Notes under the pieces: model-generated
Databases searched by the model: none
Seen by the model: only the letters and a program-made list of their open reading frames with translations
Told to the model about the DNA's origin: nothing
Part shown: piece after piece, positions 1-14,600 of the stretch
Position numbering within the stretch: the first letter of the stretch is position 1
Layout: every line of letters starts with the position of its first letter
Program-made: the position numbers and the translations under genes
Origin: Pyropia haitanensis
Taxonomy: Eukaryota > Rhodophyta > Bangiophyceae > Bangiales > Bangiaceae
NCBI GenBank assembly: GCA_008729055.1
Contig: SDUX01000150.1
Span: 9,077 to 73,076, forward strand
DNA: 64,000 nt
Reading direction: 5' to 3'

Positions 1-3000
1 TGGACGGTGTGAGGGCGGAACTTTTGTCGCCGACCGTCACACCTGGCTGTGGGGACCCCCACGTGGCAAAAAGCATTCCACAAAATTGACACGTGGAAAC
101 CGGCGCTCCACAAAATACTCGTTGCATCCAACGGACGCGCCAACAAACGGGTCGGCCAACCACCCCATGCACGACGGTGCGGGTGGAACCTCGGACGTCG
201 AGCGGGCGGATGTATGGCTGGAATAAAGGATGCGAGCCCAATTCGGCCGCCGGAGCGCGTGCAGCATTGCTGTACACGCAAAAGTGGGCAAAAGTGGGCA
301 ACAGTGGGCAAAAGTGGGTAAGAAGCGGCCGACCACCCCATGCACGACCGTGCGGGTGGAACCTCGGACATGGAGCGGGTGGATCTATGGCTGGAATGAG
401 GGATGCGCGCCAATTCGGCCGCCGGATCGTGTGCAGCATCGCTGTAGACGCAAAAGTGGCAAAAGTGGGCAAAAGTGGGCAAAAGTGGGTAGGAAGTGGG
501 TAAGAAGTGGGCAAAAGTGGGCGAAAAGGGGGGCCAAATTGGGACACAAATGGGCAATTGGCGGCAAGGAGTTTCCATAACTGCAAAGAAAATTCACGTG
601 AAAGTCGCCAGAAAGTGGTCCAACAGTGGCCACAAAGTGCGCCCCCGCCACCCAAACTGTCCACTGCGTGTTCCGCCCGTCCACACTGGCGTGGACGGTG
701 TGAGGGCGGAACTTTTGTCGCCGACCGTCACACCTGGCTGTCAGGACCCCCACGTGGCAAAAAGCATTCCACAAAATTGACACGTGGAAACCGGCGCTCC
801 ACAAAATACTCGTTGCATCCAACGGACGCGCCAACAAACGGGTCGGCCACCACCCATGCACGACGGTGCGGGTGAACCTCGGACGTCGAGCGGGCGGATG
901 TATGGCTGGAATAAAGGATGCGAGCCAATTCGGCCGCCGGAGCGCGTGCAGCATTGCTGTACACGCAAAAGTGGGCAAAAGTGGGCAACAGTGGGCAAAA
1001 GTGGGTAAGAAGCGGCCGACCACCCATGCACGACCGTGCGGGTGGAACCTCGGACATGGAGCGGGTGGATCTATGGCTGGAATGAGGGATGCGCGCCAAT
1101 TCGGCCGCCGGATCGTGTGCAGCATCGCTGTAGACGCAAAAGTGGGCAAAAGTGGGCAAAAGTGGGCAAAAGTGGGTAGGAAGTGGGTAAGAAGTGGGCA
1201 AAAAGTGGGCGAAAAGGGGGCCAAATTGGGACACAAATGGGCAATTGGCGGCAAGGAGTTTCCATAACTGCAAAGAAAATTCACGTGAAAGTCGCCAGAA
1301 AGTGGTCCAACAGTGGCCACAAAGTGCGCCCCGCCACCCAAACTGTCCACTGCGTGTTTCCGCCCGTCACACTGGCGTGGACGGTGTGAGGGCGGAACTT
1401 TTGTCGCCGACCGTCACACCTGGCTGTGGGGACCCCCACGTGGCAAAAAGCATTCCACAAAATTGACACGTGGAAACCGGCCGCTCCACAAAATACTCGT
1501 TGCATCCAACGGACGCGCCAACAAACGGGTCGGCCAACCACCCCATGCACGACGGTGCGGGTGGAACCTCGGACGTCGAGCGGGGCGGATGTATGGCTGG
1601 AATAAAGGATGCGAGCCAATTCGGCCGCCGGAGCGCGTGCAGCATTGCTGTACACGCAAAAGTGGGCAAAAGTGGGCAACAGTGGGCAAAAGTGGGTAAG
1701 AGCGGCCGACCACCCCATGCACGACCGTGCGGGTGGAACCTCGGACATGGAGCGGGTGGATCTATGGTGGAATGAGGGATGCGCGCCAATTCGGCCGCCG
1801 GATCGTGTGCAGCATCGCTGTAGACGCAAAAGTGGGCAAAAGTGGGCAAAAGTGGGCAAAAGTGGGTAGGAAGTGGGTAAGAAGTGGGCAAAAAGTGGGC
1901 GAAAAGGGGGCCAAATTGGGACACAAATGGGCAATTGGCGGCAAGGAGTTTCCATAACTGCAAAGAAAATTCACGTGAAAGTCGCCAGAAAGTGGTCCAA
2001 CAGTGGCCACAAAGTGCGCCCCGCCACCCAAACTGTCCACTGCGTGTTCCGCCCGTCACACTGGCGTGGACGGTGTGAGGGCGGAACTTTTGTCGCCGAC
2101 CGTCACACCTGGCTGTGGGACCCCCACGTGGCAAAAAGCATTCCACAAAATTGACACGTGGAAACCGGCGCTCCACAAAATACTCGTTGCATCCAACGGA
2201 CGCGCCAACAAACGGGTCGGCCAACCACCCCATGCACGACGGTGCGGGTGGAACCTCGGACGTCGAGCGGGCGGATGTATGGCTGGAATAAAGGATGCGA
2301 GCCAATTCGGCCGCCGGAGCGCGTGCAGCATTGCTGTACACGCAAAAGTGGGCAAAAGTGGGCAACAGTGGGCAAAAGTGGGTAAGAAGCGGCCGACCAC
2401 CCCATGCACGACCGTGCGGGTGGAACCTCGGACATGGAGCGGGTGGATCTATGGCTGGAATGAGGGATGCGCGCCAATTCGGCCGCCGGATCGTGTGCAG
2501 GCATCGCTGTAGACGCAAAAGTGGGCAAAAGTGGGCAAAAGTGGGCAAAAGTGGGTAGGAAGTGGGTAAGAAGTGGGCAAAAAGTGGGCGAAAAGGGGGC
2601 CAAATTGGGACACAAATGGGCAATTGGCGGCAAGAGTTTCCATAACTGCAAAGAAAATTCACGTGAAAGTCGCCAGAAAGTGGTCCAACAGTGGCCACAA
2701 AGTGCGCCCCGCCACCCAAACTGTCCACTGCGTGTTCCGCCCGTCACACTGGCGTGGACGGTGTGAGGGCGGAACTTTTGTCGCCGACCGTCACACCTGG
2801 CTGTGGGACCCCCACGTGGCAAAAAGCATTCCACAAAATTGACACGTGGAAACCGGCGCTCCACAAAATACTCGTTGCATCCAACGGACGCGCCAACAAA
2901 CGGGTCGGCCAACCACCCCATGCACGACGGTGCGGGTGAACCTCGGACGTCGAGCGGGCGGATGTATGGCTGGAATAAAGGATGCGAGCCAATTCGGCCG

Positions 3001-6000
3001 CCGGAGCGCGTGCAGCATTGCTGTACACGCAAAAGTGGGCAAAAGTGGGCAACAGTGGGCAAAAGTGGGTAAGAAGCGGCCGACCACCCCATGCACGACC
3101 GTGCGGGTGGAACCTCGGACATGGAGCGGGTGGATCTATGGCTGGAATGAGGGATGCGCGCCAATTCGGCCGCCGGATCGTGTGCAGCATCGCTGTAGAC
3201 GCAAAAGTGGGCAAAAGTGGGCAAAAGTGGGCAAAAGTGGGTAGGAAGTGGGTAAGAAGTGGGCAAAAAAGTGGGCGAAAAGGGGGCCAAATTGGGACAC
3301 AAATGGGCAATTGGCGGCAAGGAGTTTCCATAACTGCAAAGAAAATTCACGTGAAAGTCGCCAGAAAGTGGTCCAACAGTGGCCACAAAGTGCGCCCCGC
3401 CACCCAAACTGTCCACTGCGTGTTCCGCCCGTCACACTGGCGTGGACGGTGTGAGGGCGGAACTTTTGTCGCCGACCGTCACACCTGGCTGTGGGGACCC
3501 CCACGTGGCAAAAAGCATTCCACAAAATTGACACGTGGAAACCGGCGCTCCACAAAATACTCGTTGCATCCAACGGACGCGCCAACAAACGGGTCGGCCA
3601 ACCACCCCATGCACGACGGTGCGGGTGGAACCTCGGACGTCGAGCGGGCGGATGTATGGCTGGAATAAAGGATGCGAGCCAATTCGGCCGCCGGAGCGCG
3701 TGCAGCATTGCTGTACACGCAAAAGTGGGCAAAAGTGGGCAACAGTGGGCAAAAGTGGGTAAGAAGCGGCCGACCACCCCATGCACGACCGTGCGGGTGG
3801 AACCTCGGACATAAGCGGGTGGATCTATGGCTGGAATGAGGGATGCGCGCCAATTCGGCCGCCGGATCGTGTGCAGCATCGCTGTAGACGCAAAAGTGGG
3901 CAAAAGTGGGCAAAAGTGGGCAAAAGTGGGTAGGAAGTGGGTAAGAAGTGGGCAAAAAGTGGGCGAAAAGGGGGCCAAATTGGGACACAAATGGGCAATT
4001 GGCGGCAAGGAGTTTCCATAACTGCAAAGAAAATTCACGTGAAAGTCGCCAGAAAGTGGTCCAACAGTGGCCACAAAGTGCGCCCCGCCACCCAAACTGT
4101 CCACTGCGTGTTCCGCCCGTCACACTGGCGTGGACGGTGTGAGGGCGGAACTTTTGTCGCCGACCGTCACACCTGGCTGTGGGGACCCCCACGTGGCAAA
4201 AAGCATTCCACAAAATTGACACGTGGAAACCGGCGCTCCACAAAATACTCGTTGCATCCAACGGACGCGCCAACAAACGGGTCGGCCAACCACCCCATGC
4301 ACGACGGTGCGGGTGGAACCTCGGACGTCGAGCGGGCGGATGTATGGCTGGAATAAAGGATGCGAGCCAATTCGGCCGCCGGAGCGCGTGCAGCATTGCT
4401 GTACACGCAAAAGTGGGCAAAAGTGGGCAACAGTGGGCAAAAGTGGGTAAGAAGCGGCCGACCACCCCATGCACGACCGTGCGGGTGGAACCTCGGACAT
4501 GGAGCGGGTGGATCTATGGCTGGAATGAGGGATGCGCGCCAATTCGGCCGCCGGATCGTGTGCAGCATCGCTGTAGACGCAAAAGTGGGCAAAAGTGGGC
4601 AAAAGTGGGCAAAAGTGGGTAGGAAGTGGGTAAGAAGTGGGCAAAAAGTGGGCGAAAAGGGGGCCAAATTGGGACACAAATGGGCAATTGGCGGCAAGGA
4701 GTTTCCATAACTGCAAAGAAAATTCACGTGAAAGTCGCCAGAAAGTGGTCCAACAGTGGCCACAAAGTGCGCCCCGCCACCCAAACTGTCCACTGCGTGT
4801 TCCGCCCGTCACACTGGCGTGGACGGTGTGAGGGCGGAACTTTTGTCGCCGACCGTCACACCTGGCTGTGGGACCCCCACGTGGCAAAAAGCATTCCACA
4901 AAATTGACACGTGGAAACCGGCGCTCCACAAAATACTCGTTGCATCCAACGGACGCGCCAACAAACGGGTCGGCCAACCACCCCATGCACGACGGTGCGG
5001 GTGGACCTCGGACGTCGAGCGGGCGGATGTATGGCTGGAATAAAGGATGCGAGCCAATTCGCCGCCGGAGCGCGTGCAGCATTGCTGTACACGCAAAAGT
5101 GGGCAAAAGTGGGCAACAGTGGGCAAAAGTGGGTAAGAAGCGGCCGACCACCCCATGCACGACCGTGCGGGTGGAACCTCGGACATGGAGCGGGTGGATC
5201 TATGGCTGGAATGAGGGATGCGCGCCAATTCGGCCGCCGGATCGTGTGCAGCATCGCTGTAGACGCAAAAGTGGGCAAAAGTGGGCAAAAGTGGGCAAAA
5301 GTGGGTAGGAAGTGGGTAAGAAGTGGGCAAAAAGTGGGCGAAAAGGGGGCCAAATTGGGACACAAATGGGCAATTGGCGGCAAGGAGTTTCCATAACTGC
5401 AAAGAAAATTCACGTGAAAGTCGCCAGAAAGTGGTCCAACAGTGGCCACAAAGTGCGCCCCGCCACCCAAACTGTCCACTGCGTGTTCCGCCCGTCACAC
5501 TGGCGTGGACGGTGTGAGGGCGGAACTTTTGTCGCCGACCGTCACACCTGGCTGTGGGGACCCCCACGTGGCAAAAAGCATTCCACAAAATTGACACGTG
5601 GAAACCGGCGCTCCACAAAATACTCGTTGCATCCAACGGACGCGCCAACAAACGGGTCGGCCAACCACCCCATGCACGACGGTGCGGGTGGAACCTCGGA
5701 CGTCGAGCGGGCGGATGTATGGCTGGAATAAAGGATGCGAGCCAATTCGGCCGCCGGAGCGCGTGCAGCATTGCTGTACACGCAAAAGTGGGCAAAAGTG
5801 GGCAACAGTGGGCAAAAGTGGGTAAGAAGCGGCCGACCACCCCATGCACGACCGTGCGGGTGGAACCTCGGACATGGAGCGGGTGGATCTATGGCTGGAA
5901 TGAGGGATGCGCGCCAATTCGGCCGCCGGATCGTGTGCAGCATCGCTGTAGACGCAAAAGTGGGCAAAAGTGGGCAAAAGTGGGCAAAAGTGGGTAGGAA

Positions 6001-9000
6001 GTGGGTAAGAAGTGGGCAAAAAGTGGGCGAAAAGGGGGCCAAATTGGGACACAAATGGGCAATTGGCGGCAAGGAGTTTCCATAACTGCAAAGAAAATTC
6101 ACGTGAAAGTCGCCAGAAAGTGGTCCAACAGTGGCCACAAAGTGCGCCCCGCCACCCAAACTGTCCACTGCGTGTTCCGCCCGTCACACTGGCGTGGACG
6201 GTGTGAGGGCGGAACTTTTGTCGCCGACCGTCACACCTGGCTGTGGGGACCCCCACGTGGCAAAAAGCATTCCACAAAATTGACACGTGGAAACCGGCGC
6301 TCCACAAAATACTCGTTGCATCCAACGGACGCGCCAACAAACGGGTCGGCCAACCACCCCATGCACGACGGTGCGGGTGGAACCTCGGACGTCGAGCGGG
6401 CGGATGTATGGCTGGAATAAAGGATGCGAGCCAATTCGGCCGCCGGAGCGCGTGCAGCATTGCTGTACACGCAAAAGTGGGCAAAAGTGGGCAACAGTGG
6501 GCAAAAGTGGGTAAGAAGCGGCCGACCACCCCATGCACGACCGTGCGGGTGGAACCTCGGACATGGAGCGGGTGGATCTATGGCTGGAATGAGGGATGCG
6601 CGCCAATTCGGCCGCCGGATCGTGTGCAGCATCGCTGTAGACGCAAAAGTGGGCAAAAGTGGGGCAAAAGTGGGCAAAAGTGGGTAGGAAGTGGGTAAGA
6701 AGTGGGCAAAAGTGGGCGAAAAGGGGGCCAAATTGGGACACAAATGGGCAATTGCGGCAAGGAGTTTCCATAACTGCAAAGAAAATTCACGTGAAAGTCG
6801 CCAGAAAGTGGTCCAACAGTGGCCACAAAGTGCGCCCCGCCACCCAAACTGTCCACTGCGTGTTCCGCCCGTCACACTGGCGTGGACGGTGTGAGGGCGG
6901 AACTTTTGTCGCCGACCGTCACACCTGGCTGTGGGACCCCCACGTGGCAAAAAGCATTCCACAAAATTGACACGTGGAAACCGGCGCTCCACAAAATACT
7001 CGTTGCATCCAACGGACGCGCCAACAAACGGGTCGGCCAACCACCCCATGCACGACGGTGCGGGTGGAACCTCGGACGTCGAGCGGGCGGATGTATGGCT
7101 GGAATAAAGGATGCGAGCCAATTCGGCCGCCGGAGCGCGTGCAGCATTGCTGTACACGCAAAAGTGGGCAAAAGTGGGCAACAGTGGGCAAAAGTGGGTA
7201 AGAAGCGGCCGACCACCCCATGCACGACCGTGCGGGTGGAACCTCGGACATGGAGCGGGTGGATCTATGGCTGGAATGAGGGATGCGCGCCAATTCGGCC
7301 GCCGGATCGTGTGCAGCATCGCTGTAGACGCAAAAGTGGGCAAAAGTGGGCAAAAGTGGGCAAAAGTGGGTAGGAAGTGGGTAAGAAGTGGGCAAAAAGT
7401 GGGCGAAAAGGGGGCCAAATTGGGACACAAATGGGCAATTGGCGGCAAGGAGTTTCCATAACTGCAAAGAAAATTCACGTGAAAGTCGCCAGAAAGTGGT
7501 CCAACAGTGGCCACAAAGTGCGCCCCGCCACCCAAACTGTCCACTGCGTGTTCCGCCCGTCACACTGGCGTGGACGGTGTGAGGGCGGAACTTTTGTCGC
7601 CGACCGTCACACCTGGCTGTCAGGGACCCCCACGTGGCAAAAAGCATTCCACAAAATTGACACGTGGAAACCGGCGCTCCACAAAATACTCGTTGCATCC
7701 AACGGACGCGCCAACAAACGGGTCGGCCAACCACCCCATGCACGACGGTGCGGGTGGAACCTCGGACGTCGAGCGGGCGGATGTATGGCTGGAATAAAGG
7801 ATGCGAGCCAATTCGGCCGCCGGAGCGCGTGCAGCATTGCTGTACACGCAAAAGTGGGCAAAAGTGGGCAACAGTGGGGCAAAAGTGGGGTAAGAAGCGG
7901 CCGACCACCCCATGCACGACCGTGCGGGTGGAACCTCGGACATGGAGCGGGTGGATCTATGGCTGGAATGAGGGATGCGCGCCAATTCGGCCGCCGGATC
8001 GTGTGCAGCATCGCTGTAGACGCAAAAGTGGGCAAAAGTGGGCAAAAGTGGGCAAAAAGTGGGTAGGAAGTGGGTAAGAAGTGGGCAAAAAGTGGGCCGA
8101 AAAGGGGGCCCAAATTGGGACACAAATGGGCAATTGGCGGCAAGGAGTTTCCATAACTGCAAAGAAAATTCACGTGAAAGTCGCCAGAAAGTGGTCCAAC
8201 AGTGGCCACAAAGTGCGCCCCGCCACCCAAACTGTCCACTGCGTGTTCGCCCGTCACACTGGCGTGGACGGTGTGAGGGCGGAACTTTTGTCGCCGACCG
8301 TCACACCTGGCTGTCGGACCCCCACGTGGCAAAAAGCATTCCACAAAATTGACACGTGGAAACCGGCGCTCCACAAAATACTCGTTGCATCCAACGGACG
8401 CGCCAACAAACGGGTCGGCCAACCACCCCATGCACGACGGTGCGGGTGGAACCTCGGACGTCGAGCGGGCGGATGTATGGCTGGAATAAAGGATGCGAGC
8501 CAATTCGGCCGCCGGAGCGCGTGCAGCATTGCTGTACACGCAAAAGTGGGCAAAAGTGGGCAACAGTGGGCAAAAGTGGGTAAGAAGCGGCCGACCACCC
8601 CATGCACGACCGTGCGGGTGGAACCTCGGACATGGAGCGGGTGGATCTATGGCTGGAATGAGGGATGCGCGCCAATTCGGCCGCCGGATCGTGTGCAGCA
8701 TCGCTGTAGACGCAAAAGTGGGCAAAAGTGGGCAAAAGTGGGCAAAAGTGGGTAGGAAGTGGGTAAGAAGTGGGCAAAAAGTGGGCGAAAAGGGGGCCAA
8801 ATTGGGACACAAATGGGCAATTGGCGGCAAGGAGTTTCCATAACTGCAAAGAAAATTCACGTGAAAGTCGCCAGAAAGTGGTCCAACAGTGGCCACAAAG
8901 TGCGCCCCGCCACCCAAACTGTCCACTGCGTGTTCCGCCCGTCACACTGGCGTGGACGGTGTGAGGGCGGAACTTTTGTCGCCGACCGTCACACCTGGCT

Positions 9001-11470
9001 GTAGGGACCCCCACGTGGCAAAAAGCATTCCACAAAATTGACACGTGGAAACCGGCGCTCCACAAAATACTCGTTGCATCCAACGGACGCGCCAACAAAC
9101 GGGTCGGCCAACCACCCCATGCACGACGGTGCGGGTGGAACCTCGGACGTCGAGCGGGCGGATGTATGGCTGGAATAAAGGATGCGAGCCAATTCGGCCG
9201 CCGGAGCGCGTGCAGCATTGCTGTACACGCAAAGTGGGCAAAAGTGGGCAACAGTGGGCAAAAGTGGGTAAGAAGCGGCCGACCACCCCATGCACGACCG
9301 TGCGGGTGGAACCTCGGACATGGAGCGGGTGGATCTATGGCTGGAATGAGGGATGCGCGCCAATTCGGCCGCCGGATCGTGTGCAGCATCGCTGTAGACG
9401 CAAAAGTGGGCAAAAGTGGGCAAAAGTGGGCAAAAGTGGGTAGGAAGTGGGTAAGAAGTGGGCAAAAAGTGGGCGAAAAGGGGGCCAAATTGGGACACAA
9501 ATGGGCAATTGGCGGCAAGGAGTTTCCATAACTGCAAAGAAAATTCACGTGAAAGTCGCCAGAAAGTGGTCCAACAGTGGCCACAAAGTGCGCCCCGCCA
9601 CCCAAACTGTCCACTGCGTGTTCCGCCCGTCACACTGGCGTGGACGGTGTGAGGGCGGAACTTTTGTCGCCGACCGTCACACCTGGCTGTCGGGACCCCC
9701 ACGTGGCAAAAAGCATTCCACAAAATTGACACGTGGAAACCGGCGCTCCACAAAATACTCGTTGCATCCAACGGACGCGCCAACAAACGGGTCGGCCAAC
9801 CACCCCATGCACGACGGTGCGGGTGGAACCTCGGACGTCGAGCGGGCGGATGTATGGCTGGAATAAAGGATGCGAGCCAATTCGGCCGCCGGAGCGCGTG
9901 CAGCATTGCTGTACACGCAAAAGTGGGCAAAAGTGGGCAACAGTGGGCAAAAGTGGGTAAGAAGCGGCCGACCACCCCATGCACGACCGTGCGGGTGGAA
10001 CCTCGGACATGGAGCGGGTGGATCTATGGCTGGAATGAGGGATGCGCGCCAATTCGGCCGCCGGATCGTGTGCAGCATCGCTGTAGACGCAAAAGTGGGC
10101 AAAAGTGGGCAAAAGTGGGCAAAAGTGGGTAGGAAGTGGGTAAGAAGTGGGCAAAAAGTGGGCGAAAAGGGGGCCAAATTGGGACACAAATGGGCAATTG
10201 GCGGCAAGGAGTTTCCATAACTGCAAAGAAAATTCACGTGAAAGTCGCCAGAAAGTGGTCCAACAGTGGCCACAAAGTGCGCCCCGCCACCCAAACTGTC
10301 CACTGCGTGTTCCGCCCGTCACACTGGCGTGGACGGTGTGAGGGCGGAACTTTTGTCGCCGACCGTCACACCTGGCTGTGGGGACCCCCACGTGGCAAAA
10401 AGCATTCCACAAATTGACACGTGGAAACCGGCGCTCCACAAAATACTCGTTGCATCCAACGGACGCGCCAACAAACGGGTCGGCCAACCACCCCATGCAC
10501 GACGGTGCGGGTGGAACCTCGGACGTCGAGCGGGCGGATGTATGGCTGGAATAAAGGATGCGAGCCAATTCGGCCGCCGGAGCGCGTGCAGCATTGCTGT
10601 ACACGCAAAAGTGGGCAAAAGTGGGCAACAGTGGGCAAAAGTGGGTAAGAAGCGGCCGACCACCCCATGCACGACCGTGCGGGTGGAACCTCGGACATGG
10701 AGCGGGTGGATCTATGGCTTGGAATGAGGGATGCGCGCCAATTCGGCCGCCGGATCGTGTGCAGCATCGCTGTAGACGCAAAAGTGGGCAAAAGTGGGCA
10801 AAAGTGGGGCAAAAGTGGGTAGGAAGTGGGTAAGAAGTGGGCAAAAAGTGGGCGAAAAGGGGGCCAAATTGGGACACAAATGGGCAATTGGCGGCAAGGA
10901 GTTTCCATAACTGCAAAGAAAATTCACGTGAAAGTCGCCAGAAAGTGGTCCAACAGTGGCCACAAAGTGCGCCCCGCCACCCAAACTGTCCACTGCGTGT
11001 TCCGCCCGTCACACTGGCGTGGACGGTGTGAGGGCGGAACTTTTGTCGCCGACCGTCACACCTGGCTGTGGGGACCCCCACGTGGCAAAAAGCATTCCAC
11101 AAAATTGACACGTGGAAACCGGCGCTCCACAAAATACTCGTTGCATCCAACGGACGCGCCAACAAACGGGTCGGCCAACCACCCCATGCACGACGGTGCG
11201 GGTGGAACCTCGGACGTCGAGCGGGCGGATGTATGGCTGGAATAAAGGATGCGAGCCAATTCGGCCGCCGGAGCGCGTGCAGCATTGCTGTACACGCAAA
11301 AGTGGGCAAAAGTGGGCAACAGTGGGCAAAAGTGGGTAAGAAGCGGCCGACCACCCCATGCACGACCGTGCGGGTGGAACCTCGGACATGGAGCGGGTGG
11401 ATCTATGGCTGGAATGAGGGATGCGCGCCAATTCGGCCGCCGGATCGTGTGCAGCATCGCTGTAGACGCA

Positions 11471-11600
11471 AGGGCAAAAGTGGGGCAAAAGTGAGCGGCC
11501 AATGAACGTGGGGGCCCAATCAACGGGTGGCTGGTGAGGATGGCGAAGTGGGCGTGTAAGAAGTGGGCAAAAAAGTGGGCGGAAGAAAAGGGGGGGGGGC
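11471..11600. other. Aberrant satellite unit with foreign insert
   Basis: Within the unit starting near 11,112 the GTGGGCAAAA tract is replaced by unrelated sequence (AATGAACGTGGGGGCCCAAT and the following bases up to about 11,555), followed by a G10 run. The unit is about 48 bp longer than its neighbours (736 bp). I recognise no element; it looks like a filler insertion at a repaired break. Confidence 0.8.
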
Positions 11601-14600
11601 CAAATTGGGACACAAATGGGCAATTGGCGGCAAGGAGTTTCCATAACTGCAAAGAAAATTCACGTGAAAGTCGCCAGAAAGTGGTCCAACAGTGGCCACA
11701 AAGTGCGCCCCGCCACCCAAACTGTCCACTGCGTGTTCCGCCCGTCACACTGGCGTGGACGGTGTGAGGGCGGAACTTTTGTCGCCGACCGTCACACCTG
11801 GCTGTGGGGACCCCCACGTGGCAAAAAGCATTCCACAAAATTGACACGTGGAAACCGGCGCTCCACAAAATACTCGTTGCATCCAACGGACGCGCCAACA
11901 AACGGGTCGGCCAACCACCCCATGCACGACGGTGCGGGTGGAACCTCGGACGTCGAGCGGGCGGATGTATGGCTGGAATAAAGGATGCGAGCCAATTCGG
12001 CCGCCGGAGCGCGTGCAGCATTGCTGTACACGCAAAAGTGGGCAAAAGTGGGCAACAGTGGGCAAAAGTGGGTAAGAAGCGGCCCGACCACCCCATGCAC
12101 GACCGTGCGGGTGGAACCTCGGACATCAGCGGGTGGATCTATGGCTGGAATGAGGATGCGCGTCAATTCGGCCGCCGGATCGTGTGCAGCATCGCTGTAG
12201 ACGCAAAAGTGGGCAAAAGTGGGCAAAAGTGGGCAAAAGTGGGTAGGAAGTGGGTAAGAAGTGGGCAAAAAGTGGGCGAAAAGGGGGCCAAATTGGGACA
12301 CAAATGGGCAATTGGCGGCAAGGAGTTTCCATAACTGCAAAGAAAATTCACGTGAAAGTCGCCAGAAAGTGGTCCAACAGTGGCCACAAAGTGCGCCCCG
12401 CCACCCAAACTGTCCACTGCGTGTTCCGCCCGTCACACTGGCGTGGACGGTGTGAGGGCGGAACTTTTGTCGCCGACCGTCACACCTGGCTGTGGGACCC
12501 CCACGTGGCAAAAAGCATTCCACAAAATTGACACGTGGAAACCGGCGCTCCACAAAATACTCGTTGCATCCAACGGACGCGCCAACAAACGGGTCGGCCA
12601 ACCACCCCATGCACGACGGTGCGGGTGGAACCTCGGACGTCGAGCGGGCGGATGTATGGCTGGAATAAAGGATGCGAGCCAATTCGGCCGCCGGAGCGCG
12701 TGCAGCATTGCTGTACACGCAAAAGTGGGCAAAAGTGGGCAACAGTGGGCAAAAGTGGGTAAGAAGCGGCCGACCACCCCATGCACGACCGTGCGGGTGG
12801 AACCTCGGACATCAAGCGGGTGGATCTATGGCTGGAATGAAGGATGCGCGTCAATTCGGCCGCCGGATCGTGTGCAGCATCGCTGTAGACGCAAAAGTGG
12901 GCAAAAGTGGGCAAAAGTGGGCAAAAGTGGGTAGGAAGTGGGTAAGAAGTGGGCAAAAAGTGGGCGAAAAGGGGGCCAAATTGGGACACAAATGGGCAAT
13001 TGGCGGCAAGGAGTTTCCATAACTGCAAAGAAAATTCACGTGAAAGTCGCCAGAAAGTGGTCCAACAGTGGCCACAAAGTGCGCCCCGCCACCCAAACTG
13101 TCCACTGCGTGTTCCGCCCGTCACACTGGCGTGGACGGTGTGAGGGCGGAACTTTTGTCGCCGACCGTCACACCTGGCTGTGGGGACCCCCACGTGGCAA
13201 AAAGCATTCCACAAAATTGACACGTGGAAACCGGCGCTCCACAAAATACTCGTTGCATCCAACGGACGCGCCAACAAACGGGTCGGCCAACCACCCCATG
13301 CACGACGGTGCGGGTGGAACCTCGGACGTCGAGCGGGCGGATGTATGGCTGGAATAAAGGATGGGAGCCAATTCGGCCGCCGGAGCGCGTGCAGCATTGC
13401 TGTACACGCAAAAGTGGGCAAAAGGGCAACAGTGGCAAAAGTGGGTAAAGCGGCCGACCACCCCATGCACGACCGTGCGGGTGGAACCTCGGACATGGAG
13501 CGGGTGATCTATGGCTGGAATGAGGATGCGCGCCAATTCGGCCGCCGGATCGTGTGCAGCATCGCTGTAGACGCAAAAGTGGGCAAAAGTGGGCAAAAGT
13601 GGGCAAAAGTGGGTAGGAAGTGGGTAAGAAGTGGGCAAAAAGTGGGCGAAAAGGGGGCCAAATTGGGACACAAATGGGCAATTGGCGGCAAGGAGTTTCC
13701 ATAACTGCAAAGAAAATTCACGTGAAAGTCGCCAGAAAGTGGTCCAACAGTGGCCACAAAGTGCGCCCCGCCACCCAAACTGTCCACTGCGTGTTCCGCC
13801 CGTCACACTGGCGTGGACGGTGTGAGGGCGGAACTTTTGTCGCCGACCGTCACACCTGGCTGTGGGGACCCCCACGTGGCAAAAAGCATTCCACAAAATT
13901 GACACGTGGAAACCGGCGCTCCACAAAATACTCGTTGCATCCAACGGACGCGCCAACAAACGGGTCGGCCAACCACCCCATGCACGACGGTGCGGGTGGA
14001 ACCTCGGACGTCGAGCGGGCGGATGTATGGCTGGAATAAAGGATGCGAGCCAATTCGGCCGCCGGAGCGCGTGCAGCATTGCTGTACACGCAAAAGTGGG
14101 CAAAGTGGGCAACAGTGGGCAAAAGTGGGTAAGAAGCGGCCGACCACCCCATGCACGACCGTGCGGGTGGAACCTCGGACATCAAGCGGGTGGATCTATG
14201 GTTGGAATGAAGGATGCGCGTCAATTCGGCCGCCGGATCGTGTGCAGCATCGCTGTAGACGCAAAAGTGGGCAAAAGTGGGCAAAAGTGGGCAAAAGTGG
14301 GTAGGAAGTGGGTAAGAAGTGGGCAAAAAGTGGGCGAAAAGGGGGCCAAATTGGGACACAAATGGGCAATTGGCGGCAAGGAGTTTCCATAACTGCAAAG
14401 AAAATTCACGTGAAAGTCGCCAGAAAGTGGTCCAACAGTGGCCACAAAGTGCGCCCCGCCACCCAAACTGTCCACTGCGTGTTCCGCCCGTCACACTGGC
14501 GTGGACGGTGTGAGGGCGGAACTTTTGTCGCCGACCGTCACACCTGGCTGTGGGGACCCCCACGTGGCAAAAAGCATTCCACAAAATTGACACGTGGAAA

